64,000 nucleotides of DNA from the NCBI RefSeq assembly GCF_012276695.1, contig NZ_CP038852.1, forward strand, positions 868,001 to 932,000. The letters are read 5' to 3'. Of this stretch, positions 16,906-25,156 are shown piece by piece. Under the pieces are notes generated by a model, which did not search any database, was not told the origin of the DNA, and worked only from the letters and a program-made list of their open reading frames with translations. Each line of letters opens with the position of its first letter. Positions within the stretch are counted from its first letter, which is position 1. The stretch is from Candidatus Pelagibacter giovannonii. Lineage in GTDB: Bacteria > Pseudomonadota > Alphaproteobacteria > Pelagibacterales > Pelagibacteraceae. The position numbers were made by a program, and so were the translations under genes.

Positions 16906-17616
16906 ATGTTTAAATATTTTGAACCTAATAAAATTTTTGCAATAACTTCTAAAGCACCAAAGTACGTTTTATTTTTATTTATTATTGTTTTAACAATTGG
17001 TTTAACTGAAGCACTTATACTTTCACCTGAAGATTATAAACAAAGTGATGCAGTAAGAATTATGTATGTTCATGTACCAGCTGCATGGATATCACTTGGA
17101 ATATTTACAAGTTTAGCTTTGTTGTCTATTGGAAGTTTTGTTTTTAAAAATAAAAATTTTTCTCTAATTGCAAAAAGTTTAGCACCTTCCGGATTTATAT
17201 TTAATATCATTGCATTAGTTACTGGTTCAATTTGGGGAAAACCAACCTGGGGTACTTGGTGGGCTTGGGATGCAAGAATAACTTCTATGCTAATTTTAGC
17301 TTTGTTTTACGGAATGTACTTATTGGCTTGGAGAATTTATAATGACAAAGAACAGGTAATTAAAATTACCTCTTTGATTGCAATTTTAGGGGTGGTAAAT
17401 GTTCCTATCGTGAAATTTTCTGTAGATTGGTGGAACACGTTACATCAACCAGCTTCAATTAATATTTTATCAACCAACACAGCAATTCACCCATCAATGT
17501 TAGTCCCGTTGGGCATTATGACTGCGGCATTTGCCCTTTTTTCATTGCTCATTTTTTTAATGAAATATAATACCGAACTGATAAAAGTTAAAAATAAAGG
17601 ATTAAATAGATTATGA
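16906..17616 (+). CDS. ccmC: Heme exporter protein CcmC
   Basis: A 236-residue inner membrane protein with six helices. It handles heme for cytochrome c maturation and loads it on CcmE. The Trp-rich periplasmic motif 'WGTWWAWDAR' is near residues 115-124, and the expected flanking His residues are at about H56 ('MYVHVPAAW') and H180 ('WWNTLHQPAS'). It is the first gene of a tight ccmCDEFGH cluster; ccmA and ccmB, usually just upstream, are not here. The stop overlaps ccmD by four bases. Confidence 0.96.
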   Translation: MFKYFEPNKIFAITSKAPKYVLFLFIIVLTIGLTEALILSPEDYKQSDAVRIMYVHVPAAWISLGIFTSLALLSIGSFVFKNKNFSLIAKSLAPSGFIFNIIALVTGSIWGKPTWGTWWAWDARITSMLILALFYGMYLLAWRIYNDKEQVIKITSLIAILGVVNVPIVKFSVDWWNTLHQPASINILSTNTAIHPSMLVPLGIMTAAFALFSLLIFLMKYNTELIKVKNKGLNRL

Positions 17617-17840
17617 TGAATGAATTAATTTCAATGAATGGATACGGAGCTTACGTATGGTCAGCTTTTTCGTTCACATTGATTAGTTTTACAGCTTTGT
17701 ACTTTGTAACTAAATTACAGCTTTCAAGAGAGCAAAAAAGATTTGTTTCTAAATTTGGCTCTCTAAATGTTGAGAAAGCTAAAGCTGCAAGATCACAGAA
17801 CATTAATAGAGAAATATTATCCAATACATCAAATATTTAA
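17613..17840 (+). CDS. ccmD: Heme exporter protein CcmD
   Basis: A 75-residue single-span protein. The N-terminal 'MNGYGAYVWSAFSFTLISFTALY' contains the membrane helix with the CcmD 'GgYg.yVWsay' pattern, followed by a basic cytosolic tail. CcmD helps release holo-CcmE from the CcmABC complex. Overlap with ccmC (ATGA) and an 10-base gap to ccmE support a single transcript. The length is at the upper end for CcmD. Confidence 0.9.
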   Translation: MMNELISMNGYGAYVWSAFSFTLISFTALYFVTKLQLSREQKRFVSKFGSLNVEKAKAARSQNINREILSNTSNI

Positions 17841-17850
17841 CTAATAAACC

Positions 17851-18270
17851 ATGTATGGTAAAAAAGTTAAATTAAGACTTGTATTCTTAGCTTTAATCTT
17901 AGCCTCAGTAATTTTAACAGTTTTTTTAGTTTTACAATCATTAAAAGATAACGTTGTATATTTTCAGTCTCCATCAGAAATAAAATCTTTAATAGAACTA
18001 AATAAAAAAAAAATAAGAGTGGGTGGGATGGTTAAAGAACAATCAATCTTTATAAATTCTGATAAAGTTAACTTTATTATTACTGACTTTAAAAATGAAA
18101 TTAATGTTGTCTATTCAGGGGCAGTTCCCAACTTATTTGCAGAAGGAAAAGGAGTGGTTGCTGAAGGTTTTCTAAAAGATAAGAATTACTTTACAGCTAC
18201 TAAAATTTTGGCAAAACATGATGAAAATTATATGCCACCAGAAGTTAAAGAAGCTATAGGAGATAACTAA
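17851..18270 (+). CDS. ccmE: Cytochrome c-type biogenesis heme chaperone CcmE
   Basis: A 139-residue periplasmic heme chaperone anchored by one N-terminal helix (about 8-28). The OB-fold contains '[11 protein letters not shown]' and '[25 protein letters not shown]'. The covalent heme site is H123 with Y127 in '[12 protein letters not shown]', as in active CcmE. It hands heme from CcmC to CcmF. Intact and of normal length. Confidence 0.97.
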   Translation: MYGKKVKLRLVFLALILASVILTVFLVLQSLKDNVVYFQSPSEIKSLIELNKKKIRVGGMVKEQSIFINSDKVNFIITDFKNEINVVYSGAVPNLFAEGKGVVAEGFLKDKNYFTATKILAKHDENYMPPEVKEAIGDN

Positions 18271-18271
18271 A

Positions 18272-20149
18272 TTGCTAGCTAATCAGATAGGTCATTATTC
18301 TTTAATTTTAGGGTTGTTAATTTCAATATTACTTTGCGGAGTTTCAATTAAAGACTTTAATAATACTAATAAGCAAATTAACCAAAATATATTATCTCTA
18401 TCATTTCTACAGTTAGTTTTTGTAATTGTGAGTTTTTTGAGTTTGATTATATCTTTTATCAACTCAGACTTTAGTAATGAGACAGTCTTTAATAATTCTC
18501 ACACAACTAAACCATTATTCTATAAAATCTCAGGAACTTGGGGAAATCATGAAGGAAGCTTATTGCTATGGTTATTAGTATTAACTTTATTTATTTTTCT
18601 ATTTTTAATTAAATCAAGAGAACAGCCTAAAAAATATAGAATTTTAACTTTATTATTTCAACAAATAATAATTATTGGGTTTTTCTTGTTTGTATTAATG
18701 ACATCCAATCCTTTTAATTATTTATTTCCAATTCCTAGTGAAGGCCTTGGTCTTAATCCAATATTACAAGATCCAGCATTAGCAATTCATCCTCCAATTT
18801 TATATTTAGGTTATGTTGGTACCTCAATAATATTTTCGTCATCACTTGCTGCAGTTGCACAAAATTATGTCAATAAAGAATGGGGTAAACATATCAAAAA
18901 ATGGGTTTTAGTTTCTTGGATTTTTTTAACCATAGGAATTATGCTTGGATCAATTTGGGCATATTATGAACTAGGGTGGGGTGGCTTTTGGTTTTGGGAC
19001 CCAGTTGAAAATGTTTCTTTAATGCCATGGCTAACATTAACTGCACTGTTGCACTGTATTGTAGTGTTAGAAAGAAGAGCAGCACTAACATCTTGGGTAA
19101 TTATATTATCCATTACAACATTTACCCTAAGTATGTGTGGTACCTTTTTAGTAAGGTCTGGAATATTAAATTCTGTACATACATTTGCTAATGATCCCGC
19201 AAGAGGTATTTTTATATTAATATTTTTATTTGCACTAATTGTCTTATCGGTAGGAATATTTTTTATATTTCACAAAGAAAATAATAAAAGCTCAAATGAT
19301 TTCTTTTGGCTTAGCAGAGAAACTTCCATCTTAATAAACAACTGGTTTATGATGTACTTTTTATCTGTTGTTTTGATTGGCACAGTATACCCAATTTTTC
19401 TAGATGTAATATCTAGTGAAAAAATATCAGTAGGGCCTCCTTTTTATCAAAAACTAATCGTTCCTTTTTTAATCCCATTTTTATTATTTATGTCTCTTGG
19501 ACCACGACTTAAATGGATTAAATCAAAAATTGAAAATAAGAACTCACTTATTATTACATTTGTAATTTCAGTAATATTAACTTTTCTTATTATTAAAAAT
19601 TTAACTACTGACTTACTTTTTTATACAATTTTAATTTCAGCTGCTTTTTTTCTATTCTTTACAACTTTGAAAGAACTATTTATTAAAAAATTTAATAATA
19701 TTTCTCAAACTATTTCGCACTTTGGTTTTAGTTTATTAATATTAAGCATTCTGTTTAATAGTATTTTATCCTCAGAAATTATAACCAACATAAAAATTGG
19801 CGAAAGATATGATTATAATAAAGGTGAAATTTTTTTTAAAAATATAGAGGAAAGAAAAGAAAGCAACTTTAAATCCATCATTGCCTCTTTTGAGATAAAA
19901 AACAAAAATGGAAAGACTATTGAATTAAACCCTGAGATTAGAATTTATAATCAGCCTGTAATTATTACTAGTGAGGCAGATATAAAAACAACACTATTAG
20001 AAGATAAGTTTTTAGTAATGAACCTTGTAAAGGGTAATGAATATTTTAATATTAGGTACCAAATAAAGCCATTTATGGTTTGGATATGGATATCAGTCCT
20101 ATTATTAAGTCTTGGTGGATTAATGAGTTTATTTAAAAGAAAGATATGA
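18272..20149 (+). CDS. ccmF: Cytochrome c heme lyase subunit CcmF
   Basis: A 625-residue polytopic membrane protein that attaches heme to apocytochrome c. It contains 'GTWGNHEGSLLLW' (88-100), 'AIHPPILYLGYVG' and the WWD-type motif 'GWGGFWFWDPVENVSLMPWL' near residue 240, all characteristic. I accept the TTG at 18272, one base after the ccmE stop, because the following residues 'LANQIGHYSLILGL' form the normal CcmF N-terminus. It is a little shorter than the 640-660 residues of many homologs. The end overlaps ccmG by four bases. Confidence 0.96.
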   Translation: MLANQIGHYSLILGLLISILLCGVSIKDFNNTNKQINQNILSLSFLQLVFVIVSFLSLIISFINSDFSNETVFNNSHTTKPLFYKISGTWGNHEGSLLLWLLVLTLFIFLFLIKSREQPKKYRILTLLFQQIIIIGFFLFVLMTSNPFNYLFPIPSEGLGLNPILQDPALAIHPPILYLGYVGTSIIFSSSLAAVAQNYVNKEWGKHIKKWVLVSWIFLTIGIMLGSIWAYYELGWGGFWFWDPVENVSLMPWLTLTALLHCIVVLERRAALTSWVIILSITTFTLSMCGTFLVRSGILNSVHTFANDPARGIFILIFLFALIVLSVGIFFIFHKENNKSSNDFFWLSRETSILINNWFMMYFLSVVLIGTVYPIFLDVISSEKISVGPPFYQKLIVPFLIPFLLFMSLGPRLKWIKSKIENKNSLIITFVISVILTFLIIKNLTTDLLFYTILISAAFFLFFTTLKELFIKKFNNISQTISHFGFSLLILSILFNSILSSEIITNIKIGERYDYNKGEIFFKNIEERKESNFKSIIASFEIKNKNGKTIELNPEIRIYNQPVIITSEADIKTTLLEDKFLVMNLVKGNEYFNIRYQIKPFMVWIWISVLLLSLGGLMSLFKRKI

Positions 20150-20667
20150 AAAATAAGTTTAGCTTATTTATTGTAGTTATTTTTTTAAGTTTTTGTTTTG
20201 TTATTTTGTATAAAGGGCTAAATACTACAAATAACTATACACCCAAAACTAATGAAAAAAAAAATATCCCAAGTTTTAAGACTAGGGATTTTTATTCAAA
20301 TAACTATGTAAATTCAGATAAAATTTTCGAAGAGAACATCTTTTATATTGTAAATATTTGGGCATCCTGGTGTGTGCCTTGTAGAGCAGAGCACCCTTTA
20401 TTAATGCAACTAAGCAAAAACCAATCAATTAAACTAATTGGATTAAACTATAGAGACAATTTTAATAATGCAAAAAAATTTATTGACGATTTTGGTAACC
20501 CGTATTCCAAAATTTTAATTGATAAAGATGGAACTTTAGGAGTTGAATTTGGAGCTTATGGAGTTCCTGAAACTTTTTTAATAGATAAAGATAAAAATAT
20601 AATCAAAAAATTTGTTGGTCCAATCAATCAAGAAATTGTTAATGAAATTAAATTAATTATTAAATGA
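20146..20667 (+). CDS. ccmG: Thiol:disulfide interchange protein CcmG/DsbE
   Basis: A 173-residue periplasmic thioredoxin with an N-terminal anchor (about 5-23). The redox site is C76-V-P-C79 in 'WASWCVPCRAEHPLL', and the cis-Pro loop is 'YGVPETFLIDKD'. CcmG keeps the CxxCH cysteines of apocytochrome c reduced together with CcmH. It overlaps both neighbours by four bases. Confidence 0.95.
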   Translation: MKNKFSLFIVVIFLSFCFVILYKGLNTTNNYTPKTNEKKNIPSFKTRDFYSNNYVNSDKIFEENIFYIVNIWASWCVPCRAEHPLLMQLSKNQSIKLIGLNYRDNFNNAKKFIDDFGNPYSKILIDKDGTLGVEFGAYGVPETFLIDKDKNIIKKFVGPINQEIVNEIKLIIK

Positions 20668-21044
20668 AAGTTTTAAAAATATTTATAATCCTATTCATAG
20701 TTGCAAACTTCTCAGAGTTAAAATCAACTGAAGCAAACGATGTTTTAAAAAATAAAATTTTAAAAAATATCCGTTGTTTAATTTGTCAAGGTCAGTCGGT
20801 ATACGATTCTGAATCTGAGTTTGCTTCTAGTATTAAATTAATTGTTGATAGAAAAATCAACGAAGGACTAAAAGAAAAACAAATATACCAATTTTTAAGA
20901 GAAAAGTATGGTGATTGGGTGATTTTTGACCCTCAATTAAACAAAAATACTTATGTTTTATGGTTATTACCATTATTGTTATTTTTGTTTGGTGGTGCAA
21001 TAATATATAAAAAAATAATATTAAATAAAAATAACAAAATTTAA
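20664..21044 (+). CDS. ccmH: Cytochrome c maturation protein CcmH
   Basis: A 126-residue protein: signal/anchor at about 1-20, the thiol pair C38-L-I-C41 in 'IRCLICQGQSVYDS', the three-helix bundle and a C-terminal membrane helix at about 100-118. This is the short (CcmL) form without the CcmI TPR part, which is also absent from the neighbourhood. It reduces apocytochrome c or accepts electrons from CcmG. The next gene begins directly after its stop codon. Confidence 0.94.
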   Translation: MKVLKIFIILFIVANFSELKSTEANDVLKNKILKNIRCLICQGQSVYDSESEFASSIKLIVDRKINEGLKEKQIYQFLREKYGDWVIFDPQLNKNTYVLWLLPLLLFLFGGAIIYKKIILNKNNKI

Positions 21045-21554
21045 ATGAAACATTACAAATTGATATCAAGATTTATTTTTATCATTTTTTTCAGCTTATT
21101 ATCTTCAGTGGTTTATGCTGAAGAAAATAGTTCTAAATTTAATGTTTATTCTGGAATGTTTGATTTCAGCGATACTGGTAAAAAATCAACATTAATTGGA
21201 TTTCAACATCAGAATGAGGATTTAAATAGAGATACTTTTTTAGGTAATCTTTCTCCTATAACGGGTGCGTTGCTGACCGCAGACTCGGCCGCATATGTTT
21301 ATACAGGAGTTCAAGCACAATATAATTTAGGTATAATCAATTTTACTCCAAGCTTTGCACCGGGATTATATAGTAAAGGAGATGGGAAAGATTTGGGTCA
21401 TATTCTAGAATTTAAAAGTGAACTGCAAATTTCAGTAGACTTTGTTAGTAATAGTCAACTTGGTTTTTCTTACAATCATCTTTCTAATGCTAGCTTAGGT
21501 ACTAAAAACCCTGGGGCAAATAGTTATATGTTTAATTTCTTTAAAACATTCTAA
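21045..21554 (+). CDS. PagL-like (lipid A 3-O-deacylase family) outer membrane protein
   Basis: A 169-residue exported protein with a signal peptide ending near 'VVYA' (residues 1-25) and alternating hydrophobic strands as in an eight-stranded barrel, ending in Phe as outer membrane proteins do. Near the C-terminus 'SYNHLSNASLGTKNPGANSY' carries the H145-x-S147 pair of PagL. The third catalytic residue, Glu, expected 14 residues after the His, is N159 here, so activity is uncertain. It begins immediately after ccmH and is probably read through from it, though the function is unrelated. Confidence 0.72.
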   Translation: MKHYKLISRFIFIIFFSLLSSVVYAEENSSKFNVYSGMFDFSDTGKKSTLIGFQHQNEDLNRDTFLGNLSPITGALLTADSAAYVYTGVQAQYNLGIINFTPSFAPGLYSKGDGKDLGHILEFKSELQISVDFVSNSQLGFSYNHLSNASLGTKNPGANSYMFNFFKTF

Positions 21555-21563
21555 AAGAATTAC

Positions 21564-22715
21564 ATGAACTTAAAGGACTGCCATAACTTTAGTGATTTTA
21601 GAAAATTAGCTAAAAAAAAATTACCTTCGCCTATATTTCATTACATCGATGGTGCAGCAGATGATGAAACTACTTATGAAAGAAACACAAGCTCGTTTAA
21701 TGATGTTGACTTAGTTCCAAACGTTTTAAGAGGTGTTGAGAATGTTGATTTATCTACTACTATTTTTGGAAAAAAATTAGATCTACCTTTTTATCTTGCA
21801 CCAACAGCGCTACAGAGATTATTTCATTATGATGGAGAAAGAGCAGTGGGAAAAGCAGCTCAAAAATTTAACACAATGTTTGGTGTTTCAGCTCTTGCAA
21901 CTGTGAGTGTTGAGGAAATAGCATCACTAGTTGACACACCAAAAATGTTTCAGTTTTATTTTCATAAAGATAGAGGTTTAAATGATTCTTGTTTGGAAAG
22001 AGCAAAAGCTGCAAAATTTGATGTTATGGCTTTAACGGTAGATACAATAACTGGAGGAAATCGTGAAAGAGATTTAAGAACTGGGTTTACATCACCCCCA
22101 AAACTTACACCTTCAAGTCTTTTTAGTTTTGCAACAAAACCTATGTGGGGAATAAATTATTTAACAAAAGGTAAATTTGAATTACCTCATCTTCAAGATT
22201 ATGTAAAAGAGGGTACAGACACTAATACTTCAATAGGACAATACTTTTCTACTATGTTAGATCAGTCCATGAACTGGAAAGATGCTGAAAAACTTTGTTC
22301 TCAATGGGGTGGGCATTTTGCACTTAAGGGAGTGATGAGTGTTGAAGATGCAAAACGTGCTGTTGATATTGGATGCACTGGAATAATGGTTTCCAATCAT
22401 GGAGGAAGACAACTTGATGGATCTAGAGCACCTTTTGATCAGCTTGCTGAAATAGTTGATGCAGTTGGCGATAAATTAGATGTAATTTGTGAAGGTGGTT
22501 TTCAGAGAGGAACTCATATGCTTAAAGCACTGTCATTAGGTGCAAAAGCTTGCTCAGGAGGAAGATTATATCTTTATGCTCTAGCTGCTGGTGGACAAGC
22601 AGGTGTTGAAAGAGCTATTGAAAAATATAAGGCTGAATTAGTTAGAGATATGAAATTAATGGGTTGTACTAAAATTAGTGACCTTAACAGAGATAACTTA
22701 AGATTTAGAAGATAG
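21564..22715 (+). CDS. FMN-dependent alpha-hydroxy-acid dehydrogenase, paralog 1
   Basis: A 383-residue member of the LldD/glycolate oxidase family (TIM barrel with FMN). The active-site Tyr is Y27 ('HYIDGAADDE') and the catalytic base is H279 with R282 in 'SNHGGRQLDG'. The FMN phosphate loop, DGGxRRG in most members, reads E310-GG-F-Q-R-G, a double change. 'ICEGGFQRG' therefore sets it apart from its neighbour. Likely oxidises a 2-hydroxy acid such as lactate, glycolate or mandelate-like compounds; the exact substrate cannot be read from sequence. Its stop codon overlaps the GTG of the second copy by one base. Confidence 0.9.
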   Translation: MNLKDCHNFSDFRKLAKKKLPSPIFHYIDGAADDETTYERNTSSFNDVDLVPNVLRGVENVDLSTTIFGKKLDLPFYLAPTALQRLFHYDGERAVGKAAQKFNTMFGVSALATVSVEEIASLVDTPKMFQFYFHKDRGLNDSCLERAKAAKFDVMALTVDTITGGNRERDLRTGFTSPPKLTPSSLFSFATKPMWGINYLTKGKFELPHLQDYVKEGTDTNTSIGQYFSTMLDQSMNWKDAEKLCSQWGGHFALKGVMSVEDAKRAVDIGCTGIMVSNHGGRQLDGSRAPFDQLAEIVDAVGDKLDVICEGGFQRGTHMLKALSLGAKACSGGRLYLYALAAGGQAGVERAIEKYKAELVRDMKLMGCTKISDLNRDNLRFRR

Positions 22716-23866
22716 TGAACTTAAAAGATTGTCATAATTTTAATGATTTTAGAAAATTAGCTAAAAAAAAATTACCCTCACCAATTTTTCATTATATTGA
22801 TGGTGGTGCTGATGATGAGTCAACATTAAGAAGAAATACTGAATCCTTTAATGATTGTGACTTAGTTCCCAATATCCTTGCAAGTGTTGGCAAACCAGAC
22901 TTATCAACAACTGTTTTTGGAAAAAAAATCGATATGCCAATTTTTCTTTCACCAACTGCAATGCAAAGACTTTATCACTACGATGGAGACAAAGCATCAG
23001 CAAGAGCTGCAGAAAAATTTGGAACTTTTTACAGTATGTCAACAATGGCAAATAATAGTATTGAGGAAATTGCTTCCATTTCAAGTGGTCCAAAACTATT
23101 TCAACTTTATGTGCATAAAGATAATTCTATTACAGATGACTTAATAGATAGATGTAGAGCATCTAGCTTTGATGGAATGTGTTTAACAGTTGATACTTTG
23201 GTTGCAGGTAATAGAGAAAAAGATCATAGAACAGGATTTACAACTCCACCAAAACTTACATTGCAAAGTTTAATGAGTTTTGCCCTTCATCCACAATGGG
23301 TATTTAATTATTTTACTCATGGAAAATTTGAAATGTCTAATGTTAAAAATAAAACAGACAAAGGAACTAATATTGCAAAATCAGTGATTGAATATATTAA
23401 TGAACAGTATGATCCAGCAATGAGTTGGAAAGATGCAGAATATTGTGTAAAAAAATGGAATGGTCCTTTTGCATTAAAAGGAGTGATGTCAGTTGATGAT
23501 GCAAAAAGAGCAATAGATATTGGTTGTACAGCAATAATGATTTCAAATCATGGTGGCAGACAATTAGACGGTTCAAGGTCACCCTTTGATCAAGTCAATG
23601 CAATTAGAGAGGCTGTTGGAGATAAATTAGAGATTATTTTAGATGGTGGTGTAAGACGTGGAACCCATGTTTTAAAAGCTTTAGCAGCTGGCGCAACTGC
23701 TTGTAGTTTTGGAAAAATGTTTTTATTTGCTTTAAGTGCTGGGGGTCAACTAGGTGTGGAACGTCTATTGCAAAACATGCATGATGAAATTAATAGAAAC
23801 ATGGTATTAATGGGCTGTAAGAGTTTAAAAGAGCTGAATAGTTCAAAATTAATTTATAGAAAGTAA
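22715..23866 (+). CDS. FMN-dependent alpha-hydroxy-acid dehydrogenase, paralog 2
   Basis: A 383-residue tandem paralog of the preceding gene, starting at GTG in TAGTG. It has the canonical elements: 'HYIDGGADDE', 'FQLYVHKD', 'SNHGGRQLDG' and an intact FMN loop 'LDGGVRRG'. The first 35 residues are almost identical to copy 1, also in DNA, whereas the rest is clearly diverged. The two could form a hetero-oligomer or act on different hydroxy acids. A short AT-only stretch (23867-23951) without visible genes separates it from the aminotransferase. Confidence 0.92.
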   Translation: MNLKDCHNFNDFRKLAKKKLPSPIFHYIDGGADDESTLRRNTESFNDCDLVPNILASVGKPDLSTTVFGKKIDMPIFLSPTAMQRLYHYDGDKASARAAEKFGTFYSMSTMANNSIEEIASISSGPKLFQLYVHKDNSITDDLIDRCRASSFDGMCLTVDTLVAGNREKDHRTGFTTPPKLTLQSLMSFALHPQWVFNYFTHGKFEMSNVKNKTDKGTNIAKSVIEYINEQYDPAMSWKDAEYCVKKWNGPFALKGVMSVDDAKRAIDIGCTAIMISNHGGRQLDGSRSPFDQVNAIREAVGDKLEIILDGGVRRGTHVLKALAAGATACSFGKMFLFALSAGGQLGVERLLQNMHDEINRNMVLMGCKSLKELNSSKLIYRK

Positions 23867-23951
23867 ATTTTGTGTCTATATTTTTTATTATTAATAAATA
23901 TATATAAATAAAATAAATTTTTTATTAAAAAATAAACCATAAAATTTAAAT

Positions 23952-25118
23952 ATGAAATTAGCAAAAAACTTAGAAAGATTAGGAACTGAAAGTGCATTTA
24001 GTGTTTTAGCTGAAGCTAAAGCATTAGAGGCCAAAGGAAATCCAATGATACACTTAGGCTTAGGGCAACCCGATTTTAAAACACCAAAGCATGTTGTTGA
24101 AGCTGCAAAAAAAGCATTAGATGATGGTCACCACGGATATGTAATGTCCAACGGTATTCTAGAATGTAGACAAGCTGTAACAAGATGGATTAAAAAACGT
24201 TATAGTGTTGATGTAGATTTTGAAAGAATTCTAATCATGCCAGGTGGGAAACCAACAATGAGTTATGCAATTCAATGTTTTGGAGAGCCAGGTGCTGAAA
24301 TAATTCACCCAACTCCTGCTTTTCCAATATATGAGTCTATGATTAATTATACTGGCTCAACATCTGTACCTTATGATTTAACTGAAGATAAAGATCTTAA
24401 ATTTAATCCAGAAAAAATTTTATCACTAATCACAGATAAAACTAGATTGTTAATATTAATTAACCCAAACAATCCAACAGGAAGTTTTGTAGAAAAAGCT
24501 GATATTGATGTCTTAGCTGAAGGTTTAAAAAAATATCCACATGTAACTATTTTAAGTGATGAAATTTATAGTAGACAAATTTTTGATAACAAAGAAATGC
24601 CTTCATTTTTTAATTATCCTGAATTAAGAGAAAGACTAATTGTATTAGAGGGTTGGAGCAAAGCATACTCAATGACTGGATGGAGACTTGGATGGAGTTT
24701 TTGGCCAAAAGAATTAGTGCCCCATGTAAATAAACTTTTAATTAATAGTGTATCTTGCGTTAATGCGGCAGCACAATTTGCAGGAATTGCAGCATTAGAT
24801 GGTCCAGATGACTCTATTAATGAAATGATGGTAAAATTTACAGAAAGAAGAAAATTAATTCATGAAGGCTTAAATAGTTTACCAGGTGTAGAGTGTAGTT
24901 TACCTGGTGGGGCTTTTTATGCATTTCCTAAAGTAATAGGAACAGGAATGGATGGATCAGTGTTTTGTAAAAGGGCCATGCATGAAGCAGGAGTTGCAAT
25001 AGTACCAGGTACAGCTTTTGGTAAAACTTGCCAAGATTATGTAAGATTTAGCTTCGCTGCTTCTCAAGATAATATTTCTCAAGCTTTGGAGAATATTAAG
25101 AAAATGCTCTCTAAATAG
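23952..25118 (+). CDS. Class I/II pyridoxal-phosphate aminotransferase
   Basis: A 388-residue fold-type I aminotransferase. The PLP lysine is K237 in 'EGWSKAYSMTGWRLGW'; N174 lies in 'NPNNPTG', and D203 and Y206 in 'SDEIYS' complete the cofactor site. The late 'VRFSFAAS' holds the Arg that binds the substrate carboxylate. It resembles aspartate/aromatic-type aminotransferases of subgroup I-gamma, but substrate assignment would be a guess. Flanking hydroxy-acid oxidases suggest it aminates the keto acids they produce. Confidence 0.92.
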   Translation: MKLAKNLERLGTESAFSVLAEAKALEAKGNPMIHLGLGQPDFKTPKHVVEAAKKALDDGHHGYVMSNGILECRQAVTRWIKKRYSVDVDFERILIMPGGKPTMSYAIQCFGEPGAEIIHPTPAFPIYESMINYTGSTSVPYDLTEDKDLKFNPEKILSLITDKTRLLILINPNNPTGSFVEKADIDVLAEGLKKYPHVTILSDEIYSRQIFDNKEMPSFFNYPELRERLIVLEGWSKAYSMTGWRLGWSFWPKELVPHVNKLLINSVSCVNAAAQFAGIAALDGPDDSINEMMVKFTERRKLIHEGLNSLPGVECSLPGGAFYAFPKVIGTGMDGSVFCKRAMHEAGVAIVPGTAFGKTCQDYVRFSFAASQDNISQALENIKKMLSK

Positions 25119-25156
25119 GCTATATTTTTTAAAAAAACTTTACTAGTATCATTACA

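Noticed and set aside
23867..23951. Possible riboswitch or promoter element before the aminotransferase
   Set aside because: Only an AT-only low-complexity stretch; pairings are not distinguishable from chance.
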